Shown in pieces: positions 8,433 to 15,887 of a DNA stretch of 64,000 nt. A program made the translations under genes and the position numbers. The notes below the pieces were generated by a model. That model did not search any database. It saw only the letters and a list, made by a program, of their open reading frames with translations, and was not told where the DNA came from. The stretch is taken from NCBI RefSeq assembly GCF_028737265.1, contig NZ_JAQZAK010000003.1:310001-374000 (forward strand). Reading direction: 5' to 3'. Positions within the stretch are counted from its first letter, which is position 1. Each line of letters opens with the position of its first letter. Origin of the DNA: Actinomycetospora callitridis (GTDB lineage: Bacteria > Actinomycetota > Actinomycetes > Mycobacteriales > Pseudonocardiaceae).

Positions 8433-8448
8433 TCGAACACGTGTTCGA
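8433..8448. promoter_or_regulatory. LexA-binding SOS box
   Basis: TCGAACACGTGTTCGA is a perfect 16-bp palindrome and an exact match to the mycobacterial/Gram-positive SOS consensus TCGAAC-N4-GTTCGA. It abuts the start of the radical SAM gene and lies 35 bases before the divergent gene at 8483, so it could control both. From memory, the mycobacterial relative Rv2578c is also listed as LexA-controlled. Confidence 0.88.
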
Positions 8449-8482
8449 GCGGTAGGCAAACCCCCGTCCGGCGGCCACCATC

Positions 8483-9346
8483 GTGCCCGTGGACGACGCC
8501 CGGCGCCTCTGGACCTTGCTCGAGCCCCTGCACGCGGTCACCTACTTCGCCCCGGAGGCCCGCGCCGCCGGCGACGCCATCGGGCTCAAGGGGTTCTGGA
8601 TGGGCTACGTCGCCCAACGCGCGGCGCCGCTCGGGCCCGTCGGCCCCGAGGTGGCGTGGGCGTCGTTCCACGGCTTCCACCGCGACCGCATCCACCGCGC
8701 GTTGCCCGACGCCTGGGCGCTCGCCTCCCCCGCGACCTGCCTCGAGGCACGCCTCGCGGGCGTCGACGCGACGCTGCGACGGCTCCTCGCCGACCTCCCC
8801 GGCGGCGTCGACTCCGAGGCGGTCGCGGAGGCCGCACGGCTCGTCGGCGAGGCCGCCGACGCCGCGGACACGGCGGGGCGCGTCCTCGCGGCGGCGAACC
8901 AGGCCCTCCCCCGCCCGGCCCCGCCGCACCTCGCGCTGTGGCAGGCCGCGACGACGCTGCGCGAGCACCGGGGCGACGGCCACGTCGCGGCGCTCGTCGC
9001 CCACGACGTCGGTCCGGTCGCGGCGCACCGGCTCAAGATCGCCGCCGACGAGTCGTCGGGCAGCCTCCGGGAGTCCCGGCAGCTCGACGACGGGACGTGG
9101 GCGGCGGCCGGCGAGGAGCTGGCGGTGCGCGGGTGGCTCGACGCGCACGGCGCGCTCACCGCCGACGGGCGTCGTGCCCGCGACGACGTCGAGCGCGCCA
9201 CCGACCGCGCCGCGTCCGGGCCGTGGCGGGCGCTCGGGCGGGCGGGCACCGACCGCCTCGCCGGCCTCCTCGGACCGCTCGTCACGGCCGTCGTCGACGC
9301 GGGCGCCGTCCCCTACCCCAACCCGATCGGCCTCCCGCGGCCCTGA
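8483..9346 (+). CDS. SCO6745-family protein
   Basis: This 287-residue protein belongs to the actinobacterial SCO6745 family, small helical proteins with a winged-helix-like C-terminal half. Its typical segments are LHAVTYFAPEARAAGDAIGLKGFWMGYVAQRAAPLG at the start and RQLDDGTWAAAGEELAVRGWLDAHGALTADG near the end. The function is unknown. A GTG at 8483 is used; a second GTG at 8489 (VDDARRLW) is equally possible. A paralog with the same C-terminal layout is cut by the right window edge (63615). It shares its upstream region, including the SOS box, with the radical SAM gene. Confidence 0.72.
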   Translation: MPVDDARRLWTLLEPLHAVTYFAPEARAAGDAIGLKGFWMGYVAQRAAPLGPVGPEVAWASFHGFHRDRIHRALPDAWALASPATCLEARLAGVDATLRRLLADLPGGVDSEAVAEAARLVGEAADAADTAGRVLAAANQALPRPAPPHLALWQAATTLREHRGDGHVAALVAHDVGPVAAHRLKIAADESSGSLRESRQLDDGTWAAAGEELAVRGWLDAHGALTADGRRARDDVERATDRAASGPWRALGRAGTDRLAGLLGPLVTAVVDAGAVPYPNPIGLPRP

Positions 9347-9359
9347 GATCCCGGGTTTC

Positions 9360-9390
9360 GGTACCAGCGGTACGCGGTACTAGTCGGTAA
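9360..9390. promoter_or_regulatory. Iterated GGTAC motifs upstream of the acyl-CoA dehydrogenase
   Basis: GGTAC occurs at 9360, 9369 and 9376 and GGTAA at 9386. The first two form the inverted repeat GTACC-AGC-GGTAC. The cluster lies 20-50 bases before the start codon, where an operator for a TetR-type fatty-acid regulator would be expected. Binding is inference. Confidence 0.35.
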
Positions 9391-9409
9391 CACCAGAACG
9401 GAGTAGCCG

Positions 9410-10780
9410 ATGAGTGCCTTCACCCTGGAACTGACGCCCGCCCACCACGAGCTCATCCGGCGGACGCACGCCTTCGCCGAGGACGTCGTCCGGCCGGCCG
9501 CGGCGAAGTACGACGCCGCCGAGGAGTGCCCCTGGGAGATCGTCGACCGGGCCGCGCAGGAGGGCTTCTACAACGCCCTCTTCTACGCCGACCTCATCGC
9601 CGACCCCACAGGGCTCTCGCTCCCGCTCTTCCTCGAGGAGATGTTCTGGGGCTGCGCCGGCATCGGGCTCACGGTCGTGCTCCCCGCCCTCGCGCTCTCC
9701 GCGCTCAACCAGGCCGGCACCCCCGAGCAGCTCGCCCGCTGGGCCCCCGAGATGTTCGGCAAGTCCGGCGACATCAAGCTCGCCGCGCTCGCCGTGTCCG
9801 AGCCCCAGGGCGGCAGCGACGTCGCCAACCTGCAGACCCGCGCCCGCAAGGAGGGCGACGAGTGGGTCCTCGACGGCGAGAAGATCTGGATCGGCAACGG
9901 CGGGATCGCCGACGTCACGATCGTCAACGCCGTCGTCGACCCCGAGCTCGGCACCAAGGGCCAGGCGATGTTCGTGGTCCCCAAGGACACCCCGGGCATG
10001 GAGCAGGTCCGGCGGCTGCGCAAGCTCGGGCACCGGGCGTCGCACACCGCGGAGCTGCGGTTCCAGGACTGCCGCATCCCCGCCGAGAACCTCCTGGGCG
10101 GCGAGGACAAGCTCGAGCACAAGCTGGAGAAGGCGCGCCGCGGCGAGGGCAAGCCCGCGGCGCTCGGCACGTTCGAGCAGACGCGGCCGATGGTCGCCGC
10201 CATGGCGCTCGGGGTGGCGCGGGCGTCGTTCGAGTACGCCTGCTCCTACGCCCGGGAGCGCGAGGCCTTCGGCGCCCCGGTCATCGACAACCAGGGCGTC
10301 GCGTTCCCGCTCGCCGACCTCGCCGCCGACATCGACGCCGCGCGGCTCCTCACCTGGCGGGCGTCGTGGATGGCCGCCAACGGTGTGCCGTTCCAGGCCG
10401 GCGAGGGCTCGATGTCCAAGCTCAAGGCCTCCGAGGTCGCCGTGCGCGCCGCCGAGCAGGCCGTCCAGACCTGCGGCGGCTGGGGCTACGTCGACGACCT
10501 CCCGGTCGAGAAGTGGTACCGCGACGCGAAGCTCTACACGATCTTCGAGGGCACGAGCGAGATCCAGCGGATGGTCATCGGGCGCACGCTCACCGACCCC
10601 GAGGCCACCGCCACGCCGCTGCACCACCACCTGCCCGGCGACCGTGGCGGCGTGAGCCGGAAGTTCGGCCACGGCTCGCTCGCCCGCGCCCGCGCCGGAG
10701 GGGCGCTGATGAATCTCGCGAAGAAGGCGCCGGACTCGGTGCTGCGGCTCGGCGGGAAGCTCGCCTCCCCCGGCGCGTGA
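9410..10780 (+). CDS. Acyl-CoA dehydrogenase
   Basis: This FAD enzyme of 456 residues introduces a trans double bond into an acyl-CoA. The N-terminal helical domain is at about 1-120. The middle beta domain has LAALAVSEPQGGSDVANLQTRA and KIWIGNGG, and the C-terminal helical domain carries the nucleotide contacts (YAREREAFG, QTCGGWGY). The catalytic Glu is in YTIFEGTSEIQRM at about residue 385. A basic tail of about 50 residues follows, longer than in the shortest relatives. The chain-length preference cannot be read from sequence. The ATG at 9410 follows GGAGTAGCCG. The gene stands alone behind iterated GGTAC motifs. Confidence 0.93.
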   Translation: MSAFTLELTPAHHELIRRTHAFAEDVVRPAAAKYDAAEECPWEIVDRAAQEGFYNALFYADLIADPTGLSLPLFLEEMFWGCAGIGLTVVLPALALSALNQAGTPEQLARWAPEMFGKSGDIKLAALAVSEPQGGSDVANLQTRARKEGDEWVLDGEKIWIGNGGIADVTIVNAVVDPELGTKGQAMFVVPKDTPGMEQVRRLRKLGHRASHTAELRFQDCRIPAENLLGGEDKLEHKLEKARRGEGKPAALGTFEQTRPMVAAMALGVARASFEYACSYAREREAFGAPVIDNQGVAFPLADLAADIDAARLLTWRASWMAANGVPFQAGEGSMSKLKASEVAVRAAEQAVQTCGGWGYVDDLPVEKWYRDAKLYTIFEGTSEIQRMVIGRTLTDPEATATPLHHHLPGDRGGVSRKFGHGSLARARAGGALMNLAKKAPDSVLRLGGKLASPGA

Positions 10781-10808
10781 CGGGATCGCTCCCCGAGATG
10801 ATGTCCGG

Positions 10809-12317
10809 GTGACCTCCTCCCGGCCCGCGGGGCGCCGCGTGCGGTCCACGACCACCGAGGAGGACGCCGGCGACGACGCGGTGACCGGTCCGATCGAGGT
10901 GCCGCGTGAGCGACCGGCCCGCCGGCGAGCGGGGGAATCTGCTGACGTCGAACGCCAGCGTGGCCCCCAGGCTGACACTCGCCGGGCTGACACACCCCGG
11001 CCGGCGCGACGGCGCGGACGACGGCGAGGCGCGGACCCGGCCCGCGAGGCGAGCCACGGGCACGGACACGGCCACGGGCACGGCGGGGGCTCGCTGGACG
11101 GGGCGTCGGCCACGCGGGTGCGACGCCTCCTGGCGCTGCTGCTCGTGCCCTGCGGGCTCGCGGTGCTGGTGGGCCTCGTGATGCTCGCCCCGTCCCCGTC
11201 CGAGTACGCCCGGGTCGCGGAACGGGCCGCGACCGGCCAGGGCGCTCCCGGGCTCGGGGCGCAGACCCCGGTCGACGCCGAGGTGCTGCGCGCCGCCGGG
11301 GAGTCCGACTGCACCGACCCCAACCTGCCCTCCCCCGGGGAGGGCGAGGGCTGCGTCGCGGTGACGCTGCGCCTGCAGGACGGGCCGGCGGCCGGGGCCA
11401 CGATCGTCACCCTGGCGCCGACGACGCCCGGCTCGCCGCGCTTCGCCGTCGGCGACGCCGTCGTGCTCGGCTGGGGCGGCGGGGACCCGGCGGACCCCCT
11501 CACCTACACGATCGTCGACTTCCAGCGCGGCCTGCCGCTGCTCCTGCTCGGCGGCCTCTTCGCGCTCGCGGTGCTGCTGCTCGGCCGCTGGCAGGGCCTC
11601 GCCGCGCTCGTCGCCCTGGGCGCGACGCTCGGGGTGCTCGCGGTCTTCGTCCTGCCCGCCCTGGCCACCGGGGGCCCGCCGGTCCCGGTCGCGCTCACGG
11701 CCTCCGGGCTGATCGCCGGCATCGTGCTGCCCCTGACGCACGGCCTCTCGGCCCGCACGGCGACCGCGGCGCTCGGCACGCTCGCGAGCCTCGGGCTCAT
11801 CGGCGTCCTCGCCCTGGTCTTCGCCGCGTCGTCGCGCCTCACCGGTCTCGGCGAGGAGGCCTCGGAGCTCGCCGGGGTGGTGGGCCCGGGGCTCGACCTG
11901 CGCGGCCTGCTGCTCGCGGGCGTGATCATCGGCGCGCTGGGGGTGCTCGACGACGTCACCGTCACCCAGACCAGCGCCGTCTGGGAGCTGCACCGCGCGG
12001 ACCCGGCCGCCCGGCTCGCCGACCTCTATGGTGCCGCCATGCGTGTCGGTCGTGATCACGTCGCCTCGGCGGTGAACACGCTCGTGCTCGCCTACGCCGG
12101 GGCGGCGCTGCCCCTGCTGCTGCTGTTCGCGCTGGCGGGCCGGGGTCTCGGCGACCTGCTCACCGCCGAGGACGTGGCGCAGGAGGTCGTCCGGACGCTG
12201 GTGGGCAGCATCGGCCTGGTCGCCTCGGTCCCGCTGACGACCGTCCTCGCCGCCGTCGTCGTCCGTGCCGTCAGCGCCAGCACCACCCCGACCACGAGCC
12301 GGAGCCGTCCCGCATGA
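10809..12317 (+). CDS. YibE/F family membrane protein
   Basis: The 502-residue protein has a long charged cytoplasmic N-terminus with an alternating HGHGHGHGHGGG stretch at about residues 83-94, which could bind metal. A membrane anchor, an extracytoplasmic beta-rich segment containing a Cys pair (SDCTD...GEGC), and about seven more membrane helices follow. The family signature LGVLDDVTVTQTSAVWEL is at about residues 378-395. The transported substrate is not known. The GTG at 10809 starts it. Its stop overlaps the next start as ATGA, so it is translationally coupled to the 20-residue-repeat protein. Confidence 0.85.
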   Translation: MTSSRPAGRRVRSTTTEEDAGDDAVTGPIEVPRERPARRRAGESADVERQRGPQADTRRADTPRPARRRGRRRGADPAREASHGHGHGHGHGGGSLDGASATRVRRLLALLLVPCGLAVLVGLVMLAPSPSEYARVAERAATGQGAPGLGAQTPVDAEVLRAAGESDCTDPNLPSPGEGEGCVAVTLRLQDGPAAGATIVTLAPTTPGSPRFAVGDAVVLGWGGGDPADPLTYTIVDFQRGLPLLLLGGLFALAVLLLGRWQGLAALVALGATLGVLAVFVLPALATGGPPVPVALTASGLIAGIVLPLTHGLSARTATAALGTLASLGLIGVLALVFAASSRLTGLGEEASELAGVVGPGLDLRGLLLAGVIIGALGVLDDVTVTQTSAVWELHRADPAARLADLYGAAMRVGRDHVASAVNTLVLAYAGAALPLLLLFALAGRGLGDLLTAEDVAQEVVRTLVGSIGLVASVPLTTVLAAVVVRAVSASTTPTTSRSRPA

Positions 12318-13801
12318 GCCGCCCCGCCCTGCCCCGCTCCGTCGAGGCCCCGCCGAGCGGCGTGCTCGACACCGCCCGCGCCCTGGTCGTCGCGTCGACC
12401 CGCACGGCCGTGGAGCTCACCCTGCAGGGGCCGACGATCGTGCGGGGCCTCGCCGACCTCGCCCGCACCGGCGCCGGGACGGCCGCCGACCTCAGCCCCC
12501 TCGTCGTCGACGCCCTGCGCGCGCTCCCGAGGCTCGTGCGGCTGCTGGAGCAGCTGGCGCCGGTGGCGTCCGGGCTCCAGCACACGCTCGACGAGATCGC
12601 GCCCGACCTCACCCGCCTGTCCTACGCCGTCGACGCCCTCGACCGGCTCGGCGGCGCCGTCGACGACCTCCACACCCTGGCCCGCGCCGTCCCGGCGCTG
12701 CAGGCGATCGCCGGGGCGGCGCCCGACATCCGCGTCCTCGGCGAGGCGGTGCCGGCACTGCAGGAGATCGGCCGGGCCCGCGAGGACATCGCGGCGCTGG
12801 CGAGCGCCGTGCCCGCGCTCCAGGAGATCGGCCGGGCCCGCGGCGACATCGCGACCCTCGCGAGCGCCGTGCCCGCACTCCAGCAGATCGCCGGCGCCGT
12901 CCCCGACATCCACGCCCTCGGCGAGGCCGTCCCCGCGCTGCAGGAGATCGCCGCGGCCCGCGAGTCCATCGCGACCCTCGCGAGCGCCGTGCCCGCCCTG
13001 CAGCAGATCGCCGGCGCCGCGCCCGACATCCGCGCGCTCGGCGAAGCCGTCCCCGCGTTGCAGGAGATCGCCGCGGCCCGCGGCGACATCGCCGCCCTCG
13101 CGAGCGCCGTGCCGTCCCTCGAACGCCTCGGCTACGCCACCGACGACCTGCAGGTCATCGCGAGCGCCGTGCCCGCCCTCCAGCAGATCGGCGAGGCGGC
13201 CGGGCAGCTGGAGACCCTGGCGGGCGCGGTCCCGTCCCTCGAGCGCCTCGCCGGCGCCGTCGACGACATCGGGACCCTGGCCGGCGCCACCGGCACCCTG
13301 GAGCGGATCGCCGACGGCGTGACCACCGTCGGGCGCCTCGCCGACGCGGTCCCCACCATCGTCCGGCTGGCGGAGGCGATCCCGACGCTCGAGACCCTCG
13401 GCGGCGCGGTGGACGACCTGCACGTGCTCGGCACCGCCGTCGCCGACCTCCACCACCTCGCCGAGGCCGCCCCGGCCCTGCAGCAGATGGCCGGCGCGGT
13501 CGACGAGGTGCGCAAGCTGACCGGGGCCATCGAGCACGTCGAGGTCCTCGCCCGGCACGCCGACACCACGTTCCCCGACGTGCCGCCGCGCCTGGCCAAC
13601 CTCGACGCCGGGCTGTCGACCGCCGCCGGCGAGCTGCAGAAGGTCAGCCCCGACCTGCGCACCCTCGCCGGTCGGATCGACAACCTCGACGAGCAGATCA
13701 AGGTCCTCGCCGACGCCCTCGCGCCGCTCCAGGGCACGACCGAACGCCTCGGCCGTGTCGTCGACCGCCTGCCCGGGCGCAAGAGGTCGGACGACCGGTA
13801 G
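12314..13801 (+). CDS. Unrecognised protein built of fifteen 20-residue alpha-helical repeats
   Basis: I do not recognise this 495-residue protein. Residues 1-104 form a helical head with no signal peptide. Residues 105-404 are fifteen head-to-tail repeats of 20 residues with consensus AVPALQEIAAARGDIAALAS. The C-terminal 90 residues contain heptad-like segments (DNLDEQIKVLADALAPLQ), and the tail is basic (PGRKRSDDR). Leu/Ile/Val recur at fixed positions, so each unit is probably one or two amphipathic helices forming a rod, a solenoid or a coiled coil. It starts inside the YibE/F stop codon (ATGA). This suggests a scaffold or cytoplasmic partner of that membrane protein; the function is unknown. 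Confidence 0.8.
   Translation: MSRPALPRSVEAPPSGVLDTARALVVASTRTAVELTLQGPTIVRGLADLARTGAGTAADLSPLVVDALRALPRLVRLLEQLAPVASGLQHTLDEIAPDLTRLSYAVDALDRLGGAVDDLHTLARAVPALQAIAGAAPDIRVLGEAVPALQEIGRAREDIAALASAVPALQEIGRARGDIATLASAVPALQQIAGAVPDIHALGEAVPALQEIAAARESIATLASAVPALQQIAGAAPDIRALGEAVPALQEIAAARGDIAALASAVPSLERLGYATDDLQVIASAVPALQQIGEAAGQLETLAGAVPSLERLAGAVDDIGTLAGATGTLERIADGVTTVGRLADAVPTIVRLAEAIPTLETLGGAVDDLHVLGTAVADLHHLAEAAPALQQMAGAVDEVRKLTGAIEHVEVLARHADTTFPDVPPRLANLDAGLSTAAGELQKVSPDLRTLAGRIDNLDEQIKVLADALAPLQGTTERLGRVVDRLPGRKRSDDR
12626..13525 (+). repeat. Fifteen tandem 60-bp coding repeats
   Basis: The segment is 15 in-frame units of 60 bp (one 20-residue unit each) inside the gene at 12314. Units 5-8 alternate between an AVPALQQIAGA type and an AVPALQEIAAA type, giving a 120-bp higher-order period. 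Outer units are more diverged. The pattern suggests expansion by unequal crossing-over from the centre. Confidence 0.9.
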
Positions 13802-13826
13802 CGCGTCCCGGTCGAGCCGGCGGGTG

Positions 13827-13902
13827 CTCTCCAGTTCGATCTCTCGACAGTGCCGTCGGTGTTCCCGCGCTGGTGGCACTCCGGAGAGATCGAGATGGAG
13901 AG
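13827..13902. repeat. Dispersed inverted repeat, element A copy 1
   Basis: Two 28-bp arms (13827-13854 and 13875-13902) match at 23 of 28 positions when inverted, around a 20-base loop. The left arm starts CTCTCCAGTTCGATCTCTCG; the right arm ends GAGATCGAGATGGAGAG. The same element occurs at 44626-44711 and 54797-54872, always between genes. Confidence 0.85.
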
Positions 13903-13947
13903 GTCGCCGATGCCCGTGGCCGACCCGCGGCGCCCCCACGCCGACGG

Positions 13948-13972
13948 CCCCCTCGCCGCGTGGACGAGGGGG
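13948..13972. terminator. Bidirectional hairpin terminator
   Basis: CCCCCTCG and CGAGGGGG form a perfect 8-bp stem with a 9-base loop. It lies between the plus-strand repeat-protein gene ending at 13801 and the minus-strand secreted-protein gene ending at 13991. Confidence 0.6.
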
Positions 13973-13990
13973 TCGTGGCGTCAGGAGTTG

Positions 13991-15013
13991 CTACTTGCAG
14001 GGGTCGTCGGGCTCCGGCTGGGGCTCCGGGTCCGGCTGGGGCTCCTCGTGGCCGCCGTCGTCGGGCTGCTCGTGACCGCCGCCGTCCTCGTGGCCGGCGT
14101 CGGGCTGCTCGTGGCCGCCGTTGTCCTGGCCGCCGTCCTCGTGACCGCCGTCCTGCTGACCGCCGCCGTGCTCACCCTCGGGCACCTCGGGGAGCTCCGG
14201 CACCTCGGGCAGGGTCGGCTCCTCGCACTCGCCCCCGCCGGGGATGACCTCCGGCGCGGTGAGCTCGAAGTCGTAGGTCGTGCTCGGCGTCGAGACGAGG
14301 TCGACGGCGGCATCGAGCTCCGCGTTGCCGCTGCCCTGGTTGACGACCACGCCGTTGACGATGATGTCGGACTGACCCGCGATGTAGTCGGCGAGGGGAA
14401 GCGCACCGCCGTTCGAGCAGAAGGTCTTGGACGAGTCGATCACGTCGGGGATGACCTTCGTGGAGCACCAGCGTCCGGCACCCGCCTGGTAGCGGTGCCA
14501 GGTATCCGGGGTGGTGCTGGCGCCCTCGTTGTAGACCGGCTCGTAGAAGAGCGTCGCAAAGCCGCCCTCGGCCGCGCCGTTGAAGTCGACGATGAGCTGC
14601 AGGCTCGGGAACTGGAACGGAGCAGCAGGGTTGACCGCGCCCTGGTACGCCGAGTACGCCGCCGTCGGGATCCACTCCGCGAGCGGCGAGCCCGCATCCT
14701 CCCGCGAGACGATCGACGCCTTGTCGTTCGCACCCGGCGTCGTCAGCCGGAGCGCGGCGTCGCCACCGCCGGTGGGGGCGCCGAACGCGTCCGTGACCTC
14801 CAGGGCACCACCCTCGCGCGTCCCGTTGTCCGTGAACGGCGCGAGATCCGGCAGCACGTAGGTGGTGCCGACCACCGGCACACCCGGCAGGTCCAGCGGG
14901 TCCGCGTTGCCGGACCCGACCATCGCGACGGCACTGCCGCCGACGATCAGGGCCCCGGTGGCCGCGAGCGCAGCCATCCCCCGACGTCCGAGTTTCGCCC
15001 TGTGAAGACCCAT
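13991..15013 (-). CDS. Secreted protein with Gly/His/Glu/Asp-rich C-terminal tail
   Basis: The 340-residue protein starts with a Sec signal peptide: basic MGLHRAKLGRRG, a hydrophobic core AALAATGALIVGGSAVAMV, and probable cleavage after GNA near residue 37. Residues 38-240 look like a beta-rich domain with LQLIVDFNG and FATLFYEPVYN; two Cys (GRWC, TFC) could pair. From about residue 245 the chain is low complexity, first PEVPELPEVPEGE, then repeated GGHEDGG/GGHEQPD units, then PEPQPEP, with a final Cys-Lys. The tail could bind divalent metal. The function is unknown. The region upstream (15014-15158) is AT-richer than average and probably holds the promoter. Confidence 0.78.
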   Translation of the reverse strand: MGLHRAKLGRRGMAALAATGALIVGGSAVAMVGSGNADPLDLPGVPVVGTTYVLPDLAPFTDNGTREGGALEVTDAFGAPTGGGDAALRLTTPGANDKASIVSREDAGSPLAEWIPTAAYSAYQGAVNPAAPFQFPSLQLIVDFNGAAEGGFATLFYEPVYNEGASTTPDTWHRYQAGAGRWCSTKVIPDVIDSSKTFCSNGGALPLADYIAGQSDIIVNGVVVNQGSGNAELDAAVDLVSTPSTTYDFELTAPEVIPGGGECEEPTLPEVPELPEVPEGEHGGGQQDGGHEDGGQDNGGHEQPDAGHEDGGGHEQPDDGGHEEPQPDPEPQPEPDDPCK

Positions 15014-15158
15014 GTGTGTGATGCCTTTCCGCCCCTCGGGTGATGTGGCCGCAGTCGGACCACACGCCGAAGTAACGAAGAGGACACGGAGGGGTGACGA
15101 AGAATCCGTCCGAAAGACGTAATCCGGCGTCGGCGATCAGACGATCACGGTGGGATCC

Positions 15159-15887
15159 TCAGCCCGCTCCCGACGGCAGGGCGGCGCCGGTGTCCTTCAG
15201 CCCGATACCCGAGAGCTGCAGGCGGAAGGACTCGGTCATGAGCGCGGCGAGGATCTCCGCGGCGCCGTCGTAGGTCAGGCCGTCGGGCGGGCGGATGTTC
15301 GAGACGCAGTTGCGCTCGGAGTCCACGCGCCCCGGACGCGGCTCGAAGGTCAGGTACGCGCCGAGGGAGTCGGGCGACGACATCCCCGGGCGCTCGCCGA
15401 TGAGCACGAGCACCATGCGCCCGCCGAGCGCGACGGCGATCTCGTCGCCCAGCGCCACCCGGGCCTGCTCGGCGACGACCACCGGGGCCACCGACCAGCC
15501 CTCCAGCCGCGGCAGCAGGGCGTCGACCACCGCCACGGCGTGGTCCTGCACCGCGCGGGCGGAGAGCCCGTCGGAGATCACGATGACCAGGTCGTCCTCA
15601 CCGGCCTCGAGCCCGTGGCCGGGGGCGAGACGTCGCCCGAGGTCCGGGCGCTGCAGGTACTCGGCGCGGTCGGCGGCCTGCGAGTGCACGACGGGCCCGG
15701 CCCGCTCGCCGAGCGCGGCGACGATCGCGTCGGCGTCGAGCGCGGTGTGCACGGCGTCGCGGGCCTGGGCATGGGCGGCGGCGAGGCGGAGGTTCTCGGC
15801 GGTGGACAGGCCGTCGCCGGCCCGTCCGAGACCCACGCGCGCCCGCGTCGCGGCCCGCAGCGCGTCCCAGGGATCGACCTCGCTCAT
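15159..15887 (-). CDS. eutC: Ethanolamine ammonia-lyase, small subunit
   Basis: The small subunit of the adenosylcobalamin-dependent lyase that splits ethanolamine into acetaldehyde and ammonia has 242 residues here, close to the usual length. Recognisable segments are PWDALRAATRARVGLGRAGDG, the B12-contacting DLVIVISDGLSARAVQDHA, VLIGERPGMSSPDSLGAYLT and SERNCVSNIRPPDGLTYDGA. The ATG at 15887 overlaps the eutB stop as ATGA, so synthesis of both subunits is coupled. It is the last gene of eat-eutB-eutC. No reactivase (eutA) or microcompartment shell gene is adjacent. Confidence 0.95.
   Translation of the reverse strand: MSEVDPWDALRAATRARVGLGRAGDGLSTAENLRLAAAHAQARDAVHTALDADAIVAALGERAGPVVHSQAADRAEYLQRPDLGRRLAPGHGLEAGEDDLVIVISDGLSARAVQDHAVAVVDALLPRLEGWSVAPVVVAEQARVALGDEIAVALGGRMVLVLIGERPGMSSPDSLGAYLTFEPRPGRVDSERNCVSNIRPPDGLTYDGAAEILAALMTESFRLQLSGIGLKDTGAALPSGAG

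Noticed and set aside
12626..13525. Regular 60-bp repeats resembling a CRISPR array
   Set aside because: There are no unique spacers; the repeats are contiguous, in frame, and encode a 20-residue protein repeat.
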